Of a stretch of DNA of 38,114 bases, positions 1 through 7,964 are shown piece by piece; position 1 is the stretch's first letter, and each line of letters starts with the position of its first letter. The translations under genes were made by a program, and so were the position numbers. The notes beneath the pieces are model-generated. The model worked only from the letters and a program-made list of their open reading frames with translations. It made no database searches and was not told the DNA's origin. The stretch is from Planctomycetaceae bacterium (GTDB lineage Bacteria; Planctomycetota; Planctomycetia; Planctomycetales; Planctomycetaceae). The stretch spans positions 1-38,114 of the forward strand of contig JAKFUF010000104.1 of NCBI GenBank assembly GCA_021732845.1. The letters are read 5' to 3'.

Positions 1-10
1 GGATGTTCAA

Positions 11-117
11 TGAATCTCACCCCGTTGGGGCTCCCTTTCTCGCACCGACTCCGACCCAGGGCTCCGCCGACATTCGTCGGCTGCGCCCTGGGCTGTCGAA
101 TCCTGCCCCGTTGGGGC
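11..117. repeat. Nested hairpin flanked by two CCCCGTTGGGG boxes
   Basis: A strong nested hairpin lies at 55-92. The outer stem CCCAGGGC/GCCCTGGG and inner stem GCCGAC/GTCGGC enclose an ATTC loop. It is flanked by two small identical palindromes, CCCCGTTGGGG at 20-30 and 106-116. The region has open frames on both strands, but they follow the palindromes and show no ribosome binding site or family motif, so I read this as a structured intergenic repeat rather than a gene. Together with the next entry it fills the 377 bases before the first gene. Confidence 0.6.
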
Positions 118-222
118 GGTTGGCCAGAGTCTGACCAGAAGCAGAACCCGCGATTGATCACTGATTTCCAGCACGCGCTGGCGAAATCGTCGCGGCACGC
201 CAACAACCTGACGGTTAGTAGT

Positions 223-328
223 ACGAATCTTACGAATTTCACTAATAGTCAACCAGCTTTGCACCGCGGGCGATGGGATCCATTTTGTTGTGATTCGTGA
301 CATTCGCCTTATTCGTGAAGATTCGTGG
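223..328. repeat. Imperfect inverted repeat of ATTCGT words
   Basis: The left arm (about 223-247) read in reverse complement gives ATTCGTAAGATTCGT. The right arm (about 310-328) reads ATTCGTGAAGATTCGT, and more ATTCGTGA words lie between 290 and 315. This is a degenerate, AT-richer inverted repeat in an otherwise GC-rich spacer. No gene is supported here. The right arm ends about 50 bases past the stop codon of the downstream minus-strand gene, so it could act as a 3' end structure, but no T-tract is visible. Confidence 0.45.
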
Positions 329-377
329 TTCCCCTTCTCGTGATCTAGAATCGGCCTTCGATTGGCACCATGGTCGG

Positions 378-1760
378 TTACTGTTCCGTGACGGGAACCC
401 GCACGATCGGGAACAGACGGAACAGTTCGTTCAAATCCGGCTGCTCGTCGAGTTTCCAGCAGAGTTCAAGGACACGGTTCTGCGTGGCGGTGTCCATCCG
501 GCCGTCGGCCATGCGGCGGAACTTGGCTTCCACTTCGGAATCGGACATGGGGTTTTGGTCGTGGCCGCGGGGGAATTCATTCTCGGCCGTCAGCGTCTGA
601 CCATTGGCCAGTTTGACGACCAGCCGGTTGGGGATGCCCCGCGGATAACGGGCGGTGAGCGCGGGGTCGCGGAGGACTTTGATTTTGGCGACGAGGCCCA
701 GCAGCGACTCGTCCTTGAGCCGCGCGTCGCTGAAGGATTTGAGGGTGACGTCGCCGTCGATGAGAGCCACGGCGGTGCAGTAGGGCAGGCTGTGGTCGGC
801 GGTTTCCCGCGTCTTGGGCCGCCACTTTTCCGGATCCTTGCCGATGATGTCGACCGCGGCGTCAAAAGAGTAAATGTCGAACGACTGAATCTGCGCGGGA
901 TCGCCGATTTTGGGACGCAGTTCGAGGGCCGCGTGAATCGCACTTTGGGAATGGTATTCCGCCGGCCAGAATTTGATCGACGTTTTGTTGATCATGAAAT
1001 CGGCTCCGTTGACGCCGCCCAATTCGGGAAGGTCGAACGGTCCGGAGACCTGCTTGAAGAAGCCCATCTCACCTTCGAAGATCGGGGCCGGACCGGTGAG
1101 GCCCTCGGCAGCCAGCATGCTGGCGAAGACCCCGTTGCGGGAGGCGTTGGCGAAGGCACAGCCCTTCCATTCCGACAGTTCGCCTGCGCGGGTCTGCCGC
1201 AGGGTGACGTTGGGTGTGCCGGCCAGGTTCATCGCCTGACGGATTCGGTCCGCCGACAAGCCCAAGAGCTTCGAAGCGGCGGCCGACGTGGAGAAGGCCC
1301 CGTAAGTGACGTGGTCCCAGCCGTTGGCCCGAATGCTGGCGGCGTCGCACATTCGGCATTGGATTTCGTAGGCCAGGACGGCGGCGGTGATCACGTCCTT
1401 GCCGCCACGGCCGGCGGCCTGAGCCACGGCGAGCACGGCGGCGAAATTGTCGCTGGGATGCGCGGGCTCCTTGGAGAGGTAGGTGTCGTTGAAATCCAGG
1501 TAGCGAAACAGGATCCCATTGGCGAACGCCGCCAGCGCCGGCAGCGTCTGCCGTTCTCCGCCCAGGAACGATGCGCCGGGCTGCGACTGCACGCGGCGGC
1601 AGATGGCGCGGGCCACATTGGGGGCGTGGGCGTCGTAGGCACCCAGCGCGCAGGCCAGGCTGTCGATGAGCCGCCGCCGGACTTCGTGCACCGTTCGCGC
1701 GTCGAGTTTTTCGAACGTCAACTGGGCGGCGTAGTCGGCAAGGCGGTCGGCGAGAGGCAT
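378..1760 (-). CDS. MmgE/PrpD family protein (2-methylcitrate dehydratase-like)
   Basis: The 460-residue protein resembles the MmgE/PrpD superfamily, which includes 2-methylcitrate dehydratase and cis-aconitate decarboxylase. It begins PLADRLADYAAQL and continues with an all-helical N-terminal region carrying VRRRLIDSLACALGA and AFANGILFRYLDFNDTY, the family's typical FxxxxLDFxDT stretch. A GWDHVTYGAFSTSAAASKLLGL segment follows, then a lid domain near residues 260-340 (KFWPAEYHSQSAI). Length is normal for the family. The ATG at 1760 fits where family members begin; an upstream extension to 1841 is possible but unlike them. It stands alone, divergent from the hydrolase at 2140. Without prpB or prpC nearby, the substrate cannot be assigned. 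Confidence 0.88.
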   Translation of the reverse strand: MPLADRLADYAAQLTFEKLDARTVHEVRRRLIDSLACALGAYDAHAPNVARAICRRVQSQPGASFLGGERQTLPALAAFANGILFRYLDFNDTYLSKEPAHPSDNFAAVLAVAQAAGRGGKDVITAAVLAYEIQCRMCDAASIRANGWDHVTYGAFSTSAAASKLLGLSADRIRQAMNLAGTPNVTLRQTRAGELSEWKGCAFANASRNGVFASMLAAEGLTGPAPIFEGEMGFFKQVSGPFDLPELGGVNGADFMINKTSIKFWPAEYHSQSAIHAALELRPKIGDPAQIQSFDIYSFDAAVDIIGKDPEKWRPKTRETADHSLPYCTAVALIDGDVTLKSFSDARLKDESLLGLVAKIKVLRDPALTARYPRGIPNRLVVKLANGQTLTAENEFPRGHDQNPMSDSEVEAKFRRMADGRMDTATQNRVLELCWKLDEQPDLNELFRLFPIVRVPVTEQ

Positions 1761-1897
1761 GGCAGAAATCCGCAGTGGTTCATGCCGAGAGATCGATTCT
1801 CGGCGGTGAGGTATCATGGAAGTTAAAGAGCGACTGAACAACCGCAGATTAACGGCTCGGCGCAGCCAATTCGAGGAGTCCTGAGCGTTTCACGATG

Positions 1898-2054
1898 GAC
1901 GTTGCGGGAGGGCTTGGCTCCTGCCGAGCCGCGAGCAACCAACGACCGGGCCTTTTTGTTACGAAACCTGAGCCATTTGTCAGAAGGCCACGCACGGGAT
2001 CAGCGCGCACCGTTCCCCGCGGCTCAGCAGGAGCTGGAGCCCTCCCGCACCGTC
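1898..2054. repeat. MITE/BIME-like inverted repeat with hairpins inside both arms
   Basis: The arms at 1898-1933 and 2018-2054 are inverted near-copies, from GACG-TGCGGGAGGGCT through GAGCCGCG. Each arm itself folds into a hairpin with a TCCT loop. The left arm pairs GGCTTGGC with GCCGAGCC. The right arm, read in the same sense, pairs GGCTC(c)AGC with GCTGAGCC. The G-C pair in one copy is an A-T pair in the other, so pairing is kept while sequence changes. The spacer is about 84 bases. The element fills most of the gap between the divergent genes at 1760 and 2140. Confidence 0.6.
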
Positions 2055-2100
2055 GTCTGCTGACGTGTCGGGCAGCAAGTGACCGGCGGCCGATGGGGCC

Positions 2101-2109
2101 TGCTACAAT
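2101..2109 (+). promoter_or_regulatory. Candidate extended -10 promoter of the hydrolase gene
   Basis: TGCTACAAT matches an extended -10 element (TGn plus TACAAT). Transcription would start near 2116, giving a leader of about 24 bases before the ATG at 2140. No good -35 box is visible, which is tolerated with an extended -10. Confidence 0.4.
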
Positions 2110-2139
2110 CGCGGCCTCAACAACAGATCGGGAGTGGAA

Positions 2140-2907
2140 ATGGGAGTCTGGGAACAAACGACGATTGCCGGCAAAACGGCTGACATCTTTCTGCCAAGCC
2201 GCGTCGAAGCCCTCGGCACGCGGCCCGGAGCGGGCGGCGTGGTGATTTTTCTGCACGGGCACGGGATGCAGACGCTGGCCGAGAAGCCCGTCTTCACCGA
2301 GTGGCTCGACCGGTTCGGCCTGCGGACCGTCTGCCCCCACGGCAAACGAAGCTGGTGGGGGGAAAAGGTCTGTGCTGAGTTCGATCCGGAAATCAGCCCC
2401 GCCAAATATGTGCGGGAGAATGTGCTCGGGTGGATTGCCGAAACCTGGGATGTCACCCCCCCGGCAATCGCACTGCTGGGTGTGAGCATGGGCGGCCAGG
2501 GCGCGCTCAAGCTGGCCTACCGCCGGCCGCAAGACTTCCCGATTGTCGTCGCGCTTTCACCCGCGGTCGACTTCCAAATCTGGCATGGCCGTGGCTTGCC
2601 GCTGGACGAGATGTACCCCACGCCCGAGTCCGCCCGACAAGACACCGCCACGCTGCAACTGCACCCGCTAAACTGGCCGCGGAACCAACTGATCACCTGC
2701 GACCCCAGCGACGAAGACTGGTTTGAGGGCGCGGAGCGGCTGATCAGCAAACTCTCCTCAACGGGCATCCCCTTTGAGAGCGATCTGGCCACCATGTACG
2801 GCGGCCACAGTTGGGACTATTTCAATCACATGGCCCCGCGTGCTATGACGTACATTCGCGACCGGCTGGAGCAGGAAAGAAACCGGCTGCCGACGGTGCG
2901 GCGATAG
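2140..2907 (+). CDS. Alpha/beta hydrolase (esterase/phospholipase-like)
   Basis: This 255-residue protein has the alpha/beta hydrolase layout. An HGHG oxyanion-hole segment (FLHGHGMQTL) lies near residue 35. The nucleophile elbow GVSMGGQGA, with the catalytic Ser, is near residue 115. A candidate acid Asp lies in DPSDEDWFEGAE, and a C-terminal GGHSWDYF motif gives the catalytic His. The arrangement resembles small cytoplasmic esterases and carboxylesterase/phospholipase-like proteins; there is no signal peptide. The start at 2140 has GGAG five bases upstream, so the overlapping GTG at 2134 is less likely. Its stop lies three bases from the stop of the convergent deacetylase gene. The natural substrate is unknown. 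Confidence 0.85.
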   Translation: MGVWEQTTIAGKTADIFLPSRVEALGTRPGAGGVVIFLHGHGMQTLAEKPVFTEWLDRFGLRTVCPHGKRSWWGEKVCAEFDPEISPAKYVRENVLGWIAETWDVTPPAIALLGVSMGGQGALKLAYRRPQDFPIVVALSPAVDFQIWHGRGLPLDEMYPTPESARQDTATLQLHPLNWPRNQLITCDPSDEDWFEGAERLISKLSSTGIPFESDLATMYGGHSWDYFNHMAPRAMTYIRDRLEQERNRLPTVRR

Positions 2908-2910
2908 GCG

Positions 2911-3603
2911 TCACAGCAGCGCCGTCAGACTATTCGGATGAATCTCCTCTCGGCAGGCAAACGCCTCACCATAAGCGCGGTGGATGGACCAGCCCCAGTA
3001 GCGGGCGCGGTCGCGGATGTCGTCCAGCGGCGTCGGGAAGGTGGGGGTGCGGCCGGTCGAGAACTGGCTTTCGTAGCAGGCCACGGCTTGCATCTTAGCG
3101 TCGATGTGCGGGCTGATGTCCAGCACGAAGGCGGGTTTGGGATGGATCCGCAGATGAATGCTCCAGAAATGGAACAGATGCGGCGGCCAGTAGGCTTCAC
3201 CGGGCAGATCGGTGCGGCTTAATTTTGACCAGAACCGCGCGGCGTCGACGAGTTGGCTGGCGGCGGTATGGTCGGGATGCACGTCCTCCCAGTACGGGCC
3301 AAAGATGACCTTCGGCCGCTGCTCGCGAAACACACTCGCCAGCGCGCGGCGGTTCTCGAGCGTGGCTTCCAGCGAGCGGTTCGGCAGGCCGAGATTGCCC
3401 CGCCAGTCGAGTTGCAGGATGGACGTGGCCGCCGCCGTCTCGCGGGCGCGAATCTCACGGCTGCCAAAGGGCGTCGGTTCGCCGTCCGTCAGATCCAGCA
3501 CGCCGACCTTTAGCCCCTCAGCGCGGCACTTCAAAATCGTCCCCCCGGTGCTGATCTCGGCATCGTCGGGATGCGGGGAAACGATGAGGACGTCAAGTGC
3601 CAT
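2911..3603 (-). CDS. bshB1: PIG-L/LmbE deacetylase, BshB1-like
   Basis: This 230-residue zinc-dependent N-deacetylase carries the N-terminal HPDDAEISTGGTI motif (His11, Asp13, Asp14 positions) and a second metal motif in GPYWEDVHPDHTAAS. It shares several further stretches with Bacillus BshB1, the enzyme that deacetylates GlcNAc-malate in bacillithiol synthesis: LDLTDGE, VLDIS, YESQFSTG and YGEAF. Length matches BshB1 (about 235). BshB1 is therefore the best family call, but bshA and bshC are not in the window, so bacillithiol production is inference. Other PIG-L members act on different N-acetyl sugars. It is convergent with the hydrolase at 2907 and no strong ribosome binding site precedes the ATG. 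Confidence 0.85.
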   Translation of the reverse strand: MALDVLIVSPHPDDAEISTGGTILKCRAEGLKVGVLDLTDGEPTPFGSREIRARETAAATSILQLDWRGNLGLPNRSLEATLENRRALASVFREQRPKVIFGPYWEDVHPDHTAASQLVDAARFWSKLSRTDLPGEAYWPPHLFHFWSIHLRIHPKPAFVLDISPHIDAKMQAVACYESQFSTGRTPTFPTPLDDIRDRARYWGWSIHRAYGEAFACREEIHPNSLTALL

Positions 3604-3690
3604 GACCGATCTCGCGGGATGAACTCACACACGCGACGAAAGTGGTCAGGTGCACGTCAATTCGAGGAGCCTGACAACATGTCCCGGTGG

Positions 3691-3727
3691 AATTTCAAAT
3701 TTCAGATTTCAAATTTCACACTAAAAT
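3691..3727. repeat. Dispersed 37-base repeat, copy 1
   Basis: The segment begins AATTTCAAATTTCAGATTTC and matches 13116-13152 in the same orientation with a single mismatch (position 31, C versus G). It is AT-rich and internally repetitive (TTTCAAAT/ATTTCAGA words), and stands out from its GC-rich surroundings. It lies in the 313-base gap between the deacetylase and the ABC-F gene. Confidence 0.6.
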
Positions 3728-3769
3728 GTTGTTTTTCGGCGTAGACCTTGCAGGGACATTGGAAAACGG

Positions 3770-3880
3770 ATTTGGACAGGATTGAAAAGGATGTAAAAGG
3801 ATTTGAGAGGATGCTGTTGGTGAAGGCGGTCTCAACAGATCCTGTTTCATCCTTTCTCATCTCTGTCATCCTGTCCAACC
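3770..3880. repeat. Imperfect inverted repeat built from AGGAT words
   Basis: The left arm (about 3770-3820) carries TGGACAGGAT, then repeated AAAGGAT and GAGAGGAT words. The reverse complement of the right arm (about 3830-3880) reads TGGACAGGAT followed by the same kind of words, both ending near CTGTTG. The arms would form a long imperfect hairpin downstream of the ABC-F stop at 3917. No gene is supported; the short open frame across it is made of the repeat. Confidence 0.5.
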
Positions 3881-3916
3881 TGTCGGAACTGACCTCCTAC
3901 CGCTTCACGCCAACGT

Positions 3917-5713
3917 TCACGCGTCCAACTCGTTCAGTTCTTCCTGCAACACGCACCATTTTTCCTCGGCGGCGTTCAGCTCGGCGGTCACGGTTTCCAG
4001 TTCGTTGTGGAGTTTCAGCGCCTCTTTGGCGTCACTGGTTTCCAACATGGCGGCGCTGAGCTGCTTCTTCTGTTCATCAAGGCGGGCGATGGTTTTTTCC
4101 GCGTTCCCAATCTCCTTCCGCACCTCGCGGTCACTGCGGCGCGGAGCCTTGGGAGCGGCCTTCGCGACCTTGGCCGTGGCTGCGGGCGGAGCCTTCGACA
4201 TCTTGGTCGCCAGTTCGCGTTCGCCCTCTTCGATCTCCTTGTTGACGGCGTACAGATACGTCTCGTAGCTGCCGTTGTAGTTGACCACCCGGCCATCGCG
4301 CACTTCGACAATGCAGGTCGCCACGCGCTTCATGAAGTGCCGGTCGTGGCTCGTGAAAATCACCGTTCCCTTGTACTCGGTCAGCGCCTCCGCCAGGGCT
4401 TCAATCGTGTCCACATCCAAGTGGTTGCCCGGTTCGTCGAGGATCAGGACGTTGTATTGACTGAGCAACAGGGCGGCCATGCAGAGCCGCGCCCGCTCGC
4501 CACCGGAGAGCACCGAGATCCGCTTTTCGACGGCGTCACCGCGGAACAGCATCGCCCCGGCCTGGTCGAGAATCTCCTGCGTCTTGATGCCCGGCGCGGC
4601 CTCGCCCTCCAGATATTTGATGACGGTCATGTCGGGCGGCAGGCTGGTGTAAACGTGCTGGGCGTACACGCCGATCTGGCAGCCGTAGCCCCAGCGCACA
4701 TTGCCAGACACGGGCGACAGCGAGTCGACAATGGTCCGCAGAAACGTCGTCTTGCCCTGGCCGTTGTCACCGACGATCGCCGCCCGCGAACCGTGCTCGA
4801 TCTCCAGGTCGATCCCCTTGGCGACGGTCCGTTCCGGATAGCCGATGGCCAAATCCTGGCACCGCAGCGCCGCCGCCTGCCGTGGCTCAACCCGCGGCGC
4901 GCGAATGCGGGCCACGGGACCTTCGACGGCGATGTCCTCCAGTTCCAGCTTCTCCAACTGCTTGCTCTTGGACTTGGCCCGCGTGGCCGTACTGGCCCGT
5001 GCCTTGTTCTTGGCGATGAACTCTTCCAGATGCTTCCGCTTGGCCATCACCCCGGCGTTCACCTGCTCCAGCCGCGTCCGCTGTTCCTTTTCATACTCCA
5101 GATAGGCGTCGATCTTGCCGGGAAACATCGTCAACTTGCCGCGCGCCAGGTCGAGCGTGTGGCTGCAGGTGGCCCCCAGAAAGGCCCGGTCGTGCGACAC
5201 GATCAGGCAGGCTTCCTGGTAGCCACGCAAAAAGTGCTCCAGCAAAATTTGCGTGCGCAGGTCGAGAAAGTTGGTCGGTTCGTCCAGCAGCAGCAGGTTC
5301 GGTTCGTGCAGCAACAGCGCCGCCAGTTTGACGCGGGTCTGCCAGCCACCCGAGAGCTTGGCGATCGGACCGTCGAGGTAGTCGCCCTTCAACTCAAATT
5401 GCCCGGCCACTTCGCCGCATTTCCAGTCGGGCTGACCACTGTCGCGCATCAGGAATTCCTGCGCGGTCTCTCCCGGCAGAAACGGGTCGTGCTGGCGCAG
5501 ATACCCCAGCCGCAACCGCGGGTGACGGACGATCTCGCCGCTGTCGAGTTCCTCTTCGCCCAGCAGAATCCGCAGCAGCGTACTTTTTCCCGTTCCGTTC
5601 CGACCGACAAACCCCACCTTCACATCGTCCGTCAGCGTCGCTTCAGCCCCGTCCAGAAGCACCTGGCTTCCATACGCCTTATGGAGATCCTTCATCTGCA
5701 GCAACACGGCCAT
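3917..5713 (-). CDS. ABC-F family ATPase (Uup-like)
   Basis: This is a soluble protein of 598 residues with two ABC cassettes in one chain and no membrane segment, the ABC-F arrangement of ribosome-associated ATPases such as EttA and Uup. Cassette 1 has Walker A GRNGTGKST (37-45), signature LSGGWQTRVKLAAL and Walker B LLLLDEPTNFLD. A charged linker follows (EYEKEQRTRLEQ). Cassette 2 has GDNGQGKTT, LSGGERARL and LILDEPGNHLD, where family members usually have DEPTNHLD. The last 80 residues are a charged coiled coil (EIGNAEKTIARLDEQKKQL), as in Uup, where this end binds nucleic acid. The ATG at 5713 aligns with family starts and has AAGGA about 11 bases upstream. The likely role is relief of stalled translation, but the exact subfamily is uncertain. 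Confidence 0.92.
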   Translation of the reverse strand: MAVLLQMKDLHKAYGSQVLLDGAEATLTDDVKVGFVGRNGTGKSTLLRILLGEEELDSGEIVRHPRLRLGYLRQHDPFLPGETAQEFLMRDSGQPDWKCGEVAGQFELKGDYLDGPIAKLSGGWQTRVKLAALLLHEPNLLLLDEPTNFLDLRTQILLEHFLRGYQEACLIVSHDRAFLGATCSHTLDLARGKLTMFPGKIDAYLEYEKEQRTRLEQVNAGVMAKRKHLEEFIAKNKARASTATRAKSKSKQLEKLELEDIAVEGPVARIRAPRVEPRQAAALRCQDLAIGYPERTVAKGIDLEIEHGSRAAIVGDNGQGKTTFLRTIVDSLSPVSGNVRWGYGCQIGVYAQHVYTSLPPDMTVIKYLEGEAAPGIKTQEILDQAGAMLFRGDAVEKRISVLSGGERARLCMAALLLSQYNVLILDEPGNHLDVDTIEALAEALTEYKGTVIFTSHDRHFMKRVATCIVEVRDGRVVNYNGSYETYLYAVNKEIEEGERELATKMSKAPPAATAKVAKAAPKAPRRSDREVRKEIGNAEKTIARLDEQKKQLSAAMLETSDAKEALKLHNELETVTAELNAAEEKWCVLQEELNELDA

Positions 5714-5871
5714 CGGACGGAAATTCCTTGAAGCGAAGCGTTGGTCCGGAAAAACAGCGAGCCCTTGCCGAAGTACTGGTTCAAGCAACCAGGCTGGGGA
5801 AGGGCCGCACACCTATCGTCTCGGAATCGGCTCACACACTCAAGAGATCGTTTGCCGAAACACACGACGGG

Positions 5872-5991
5872 TCAGGCACCTTGAAACCACCGCCGGGCAT
5901 AGCTGCGCACGGTTTCCATCCTCCGCGTCTGCAGCGCGAAGCCAAAAGGCAGTCCCGCCGGATGCACCAGCAGCAACCAGCCGACCGCCAT
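5872..5991 (-). CDS. Possible 39-residue small protein after uxaA
   Basis: A small open frame starts with an ATG three bases past the stop of the UxaA-family gene and ends at TGA. It encodes a hydrophobic N-terminal half (GWLLLVHPAGLPFGFAL) and a basic C-terminal half (RRMETVRSYARRWF). The pattern resembles a short membrane-associated peptide or the remnant of a longer protein. No ribosome binding site is visible; translation could be coupled to the upstream gene. I recognise no family. The rest of the gap to 5713 holds nothing I can support. Confidence 0.22.
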   Translation of the reverse strand: MAVGWLLLVHPAGLPFGFALQTRRMETVRSYARRWFQGA

Positions 5992-5993
5992 GA

Positions 5994-7535
5994 CTACAGC
6001 GTCGGACCAATCGACCAGGGGGCGAACTCTTCGTCGCCGATCCCCTGGAGTTCGCTCTTGGTCTTTTCACCGCTGGCCACGGAGATGATCTTTTCGAACA
6101 TCTGCCGGCCGACTTCTTCGACCGGAACGCCGTCCAAAATCACGCCAGCGTTGATATCCATGTCGTCCACCATCCGCTCGTACATCGGCGTGTTGGTGGC
6201 CACCTTGATGGAGGGGACCGGCTTGCAGCCAAAGCAACTGCCGCGGCCGGTGGTGAACACGACGACATTGGCACCGCCGGCCACCAGGCCGGTGACGGAG
6301 ACCGGATCGAAGCCGGGGGTGTCCATGAACACGAACCCCTTGGCGGTCATCGGCTCGGCGAAGTTGTAGACACCGTTGAGGGCGGTGGTGCCGCCCTTGG
6401 CGATCGCCCCGAGCGATTTTTCGTAGATGGTGGTCAGGCCGCCGCGCTTGTTGCCGACGGAGGGGTTGTTGTTGATCTCCGCACCGAACATGGCGGTGTA
6501 CTTCTCCCACCACTTGATCCGTTCGATCAGCTTTTCACCAATCGCGCGCGTCCGGGCGCGGCGGGTCAGCGTGTGCTCGCCGCCGTAGACTTCTGTCGTT
6601 TCGGCGAGGGCACTCGTGGCTCCGTGAGCCACGAGGAGGTCGCTGGCATAGCCGAGGGCGGGGTTGGCGGTGACACCGCTGTTTCCATCGCTGCCGCCGC
6701 AGTTGGTGCCGACCAGGATCTCGGCCACGGGAATCGGCTCCCGCTGAAATTTGTTGACATCCGGCAGCAGGTCGCGGACCGCTCCGATCACGCGGTCAAT
6801 TGTTTTGGCCACGCCGCCCACATCCTGGATGTTCAACACCAGTGGCTTCACCGTTTTGTGGCCCGGCAGGTCGATCTGAATCAGCCCCTGACTTTCGGCC
6901 AGGAATGATGCCTGTCCGGTTTCGCACCCCAGACCGACGACGACATACGCGCCGATGTTGGCGTGCTTGGCGAAGCCGGCGAGCGTGCGGTTGAGCTGCA
7001 GGTGGTCTTCGCCGCCGTACTGCATCGCGCAGCCGGATTTGTGAATGATCGGCACCACGCCGTCGACGTTGGGAAAGGCCGCCAGCAGCTCGCGGTCGAA
7101 CTTTGCCGCGGCGTACTTCGAGGTGTGTGCCGAGCAGTTCACCGTGGAAACGATTCCGATGTAATTGCGCGTCGCCGCGCGGCCATCGGGCCGGCGGTAG
7201 CCCATGAACGTTCGCCCGGTGATCGGTTCGGGATCGGGGGGAACGGCCGACGAAAACGCATAGTCGAGGCTCAGCGGACCGACGCCGACATTCTGCACAT
7301 GCACCCATTGCCCGGGCTGAATGTCGCACGAGGCAAAGCCGATGATCTGCCCAAACTTGCGAACCGGCTCGCCCTTCTTGATCAGCCGCGTGGCGATCTT
7401 GTGACCCAGGTCAATGACCTCGCGGGCGATGACAGTCACCGGACCCGCCTGGACGGCTTCGCCCTGCGGAATCGACCGCGAAGCCACGGCGATGTTGTCG
7501 TCTGGGTGAAGATAGATCGAGGCGGGTGCGGGCAT
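5994..7535 (-). CDS. uxaA: UxaA-family altronate/galactarate dehydratase
   Basis: This 513-residue protein combines an N-terminal SAF domain (residues 1-95, YLHPDDNIAVASRSIPQGEAV) with the large D-galactarate/altronate dehydratase domain. Recognisable stretches are GYRRPDGRAATRNYIGIVSTVNCS, GLGCETGQ, GTNCGGSDGNSGVTANPALG and GRGSCFGCKPVPSIKVATN, with several conserved cysteines. Enzymes of this family dehydrate sugar acids (altronate, galactarate) or act on sulfolactate. Size and the full fusion fit UxaA (about 495 residues), whereas SuyA/SuyB-type enzymes are split. No uxuB, kdgK or related uronate gene lies nearby, so altronate is the likeliest but unproven substrate. The ATG at 7535 lacks a strong ribosome binding site. 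Confidence 0.88.
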   Translation of the reverse strand: MPAPASIYLHPDDNIAVASRSIPQGEAVQAGPVTVIAREVIDLGHKIATRLIKKGEPVRKFGQIIGFASCDIQPGQWVHVQNVGVGPLSLDYAFSSAVPPDPEPITGRTFMGYRRPDGRAATRNYIGIVSTVNCSAHTSKYAAAKFDRELLAAFPNVDGVVPIIHKSGCAMQYGGEDHLQLNRTLAGFAKHANIGAYVVVGLGCETGQASFLAESQGLIQIDLPGHKTVKPLVLNIQDVGGVAKTIDRVIGAVRDLLPDVNKFQREPIPVAEILVGTNCGGSDGNSGVTANPALGYASDLLVAHGATSALAETTEVYGGEHTLTRRARTRAIGEKLIERIKWWEKYTAMFGAEINNNPSVGNKRGGLTTIYEKSLGAIAKGGTTALNGVYNFAEPMTAKGFVFMDTPGFDPVSVTGLVAGGANVVVFTTGRGSCFGCKPVPSIKVATNTPMYERMVDDMDINAGVILDGVPVEEVGRQMFEKIISVASGEKTKSELQGIGDEEFAPWSIGPTL

Positions 7536-7636
7536 GTGAGACCAGTGTTTTAATCGGGGTGTGATATCTGCCTATTCTTTCAAATCCCCGTGGTGGTTTC
7601 TAGACCGGGGCGCACCGCGATTCGTTGAGTTCGCCC

Positions 7637-7838
7637 CCGCTGAGCTTGCCTCAGTGGATTCGGGCCTCTGCACTACGTCGAACCGCGGCGCACGTCGGCG
7701 GCGTAGTGTCGCCTCTCGCTCCGCGAGAGGCCGCGAGCATGGTCCGACAATGCCCCGCATGGTCCGCCGATGACTCTCGACTGGCACCGCGGTTTCCCGC
7801 CCGCGGTCTCTTGCGGAGCAAGAGACGACACTACGCCG
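7637..7838. repeat. REP/BIME-like cluster of three CACTACG-marked hairpin units
   Basis: Three units lie in the 429-base gap between genes. Unit A (7637-7677) is an 8-bp stem CCGCTGAG/CTCAGTGG with a CTTGC loop, then a tail ending CACTACG. Units L (7699-7738) and R (7799-7838) are inverted 40-base near-copies with five differences. In the common orientation the L stem is CCTCTCGC/GCGAGAGG and the R stem TCTCTTGC/GCAAGAGA, both with a TCC loop. Four of the five differences fall as two compensatory pairs in the stem. Each unit carries CACTACG (7671-7677 and 7829-7835; as CGTAGTG at 7702-7708). Related units occur at 10311-10407. Confidence 0.75.
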
Positions 7839-7964
7839 TCATCCACACCTCGCCCCAGAATCCTGCCGTGTCGTTCATCACGGGTGCACGCTGTCGGGAT
7901 TGTCGCCAGACGTTCACGTTCTTTTGCGGAGAAGAAGGCGACCGTACGGCTAAAAACGCGCGAA

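Noticed and set aside
10-300. 96-codon frame through the first hairpins
   Set aside because: Its sequence is dictated by palindromes; no ribosome binding site and similar open frames on both strands.
297-1826. Long plus-strand open frame opposite the MmgE/PrpD gene
   Set aside because: Antisense shadow of a recognisable gene in a high-GC genome; its sequence is Arg/Gly/Val-rich with no family motif.
4007-5731. 574-codon plus-strand frame opposite the ABC-F gene
   Set aside because: The opposite strand has two complete ABC cassettes; this frame has low-complexity shadow composition.
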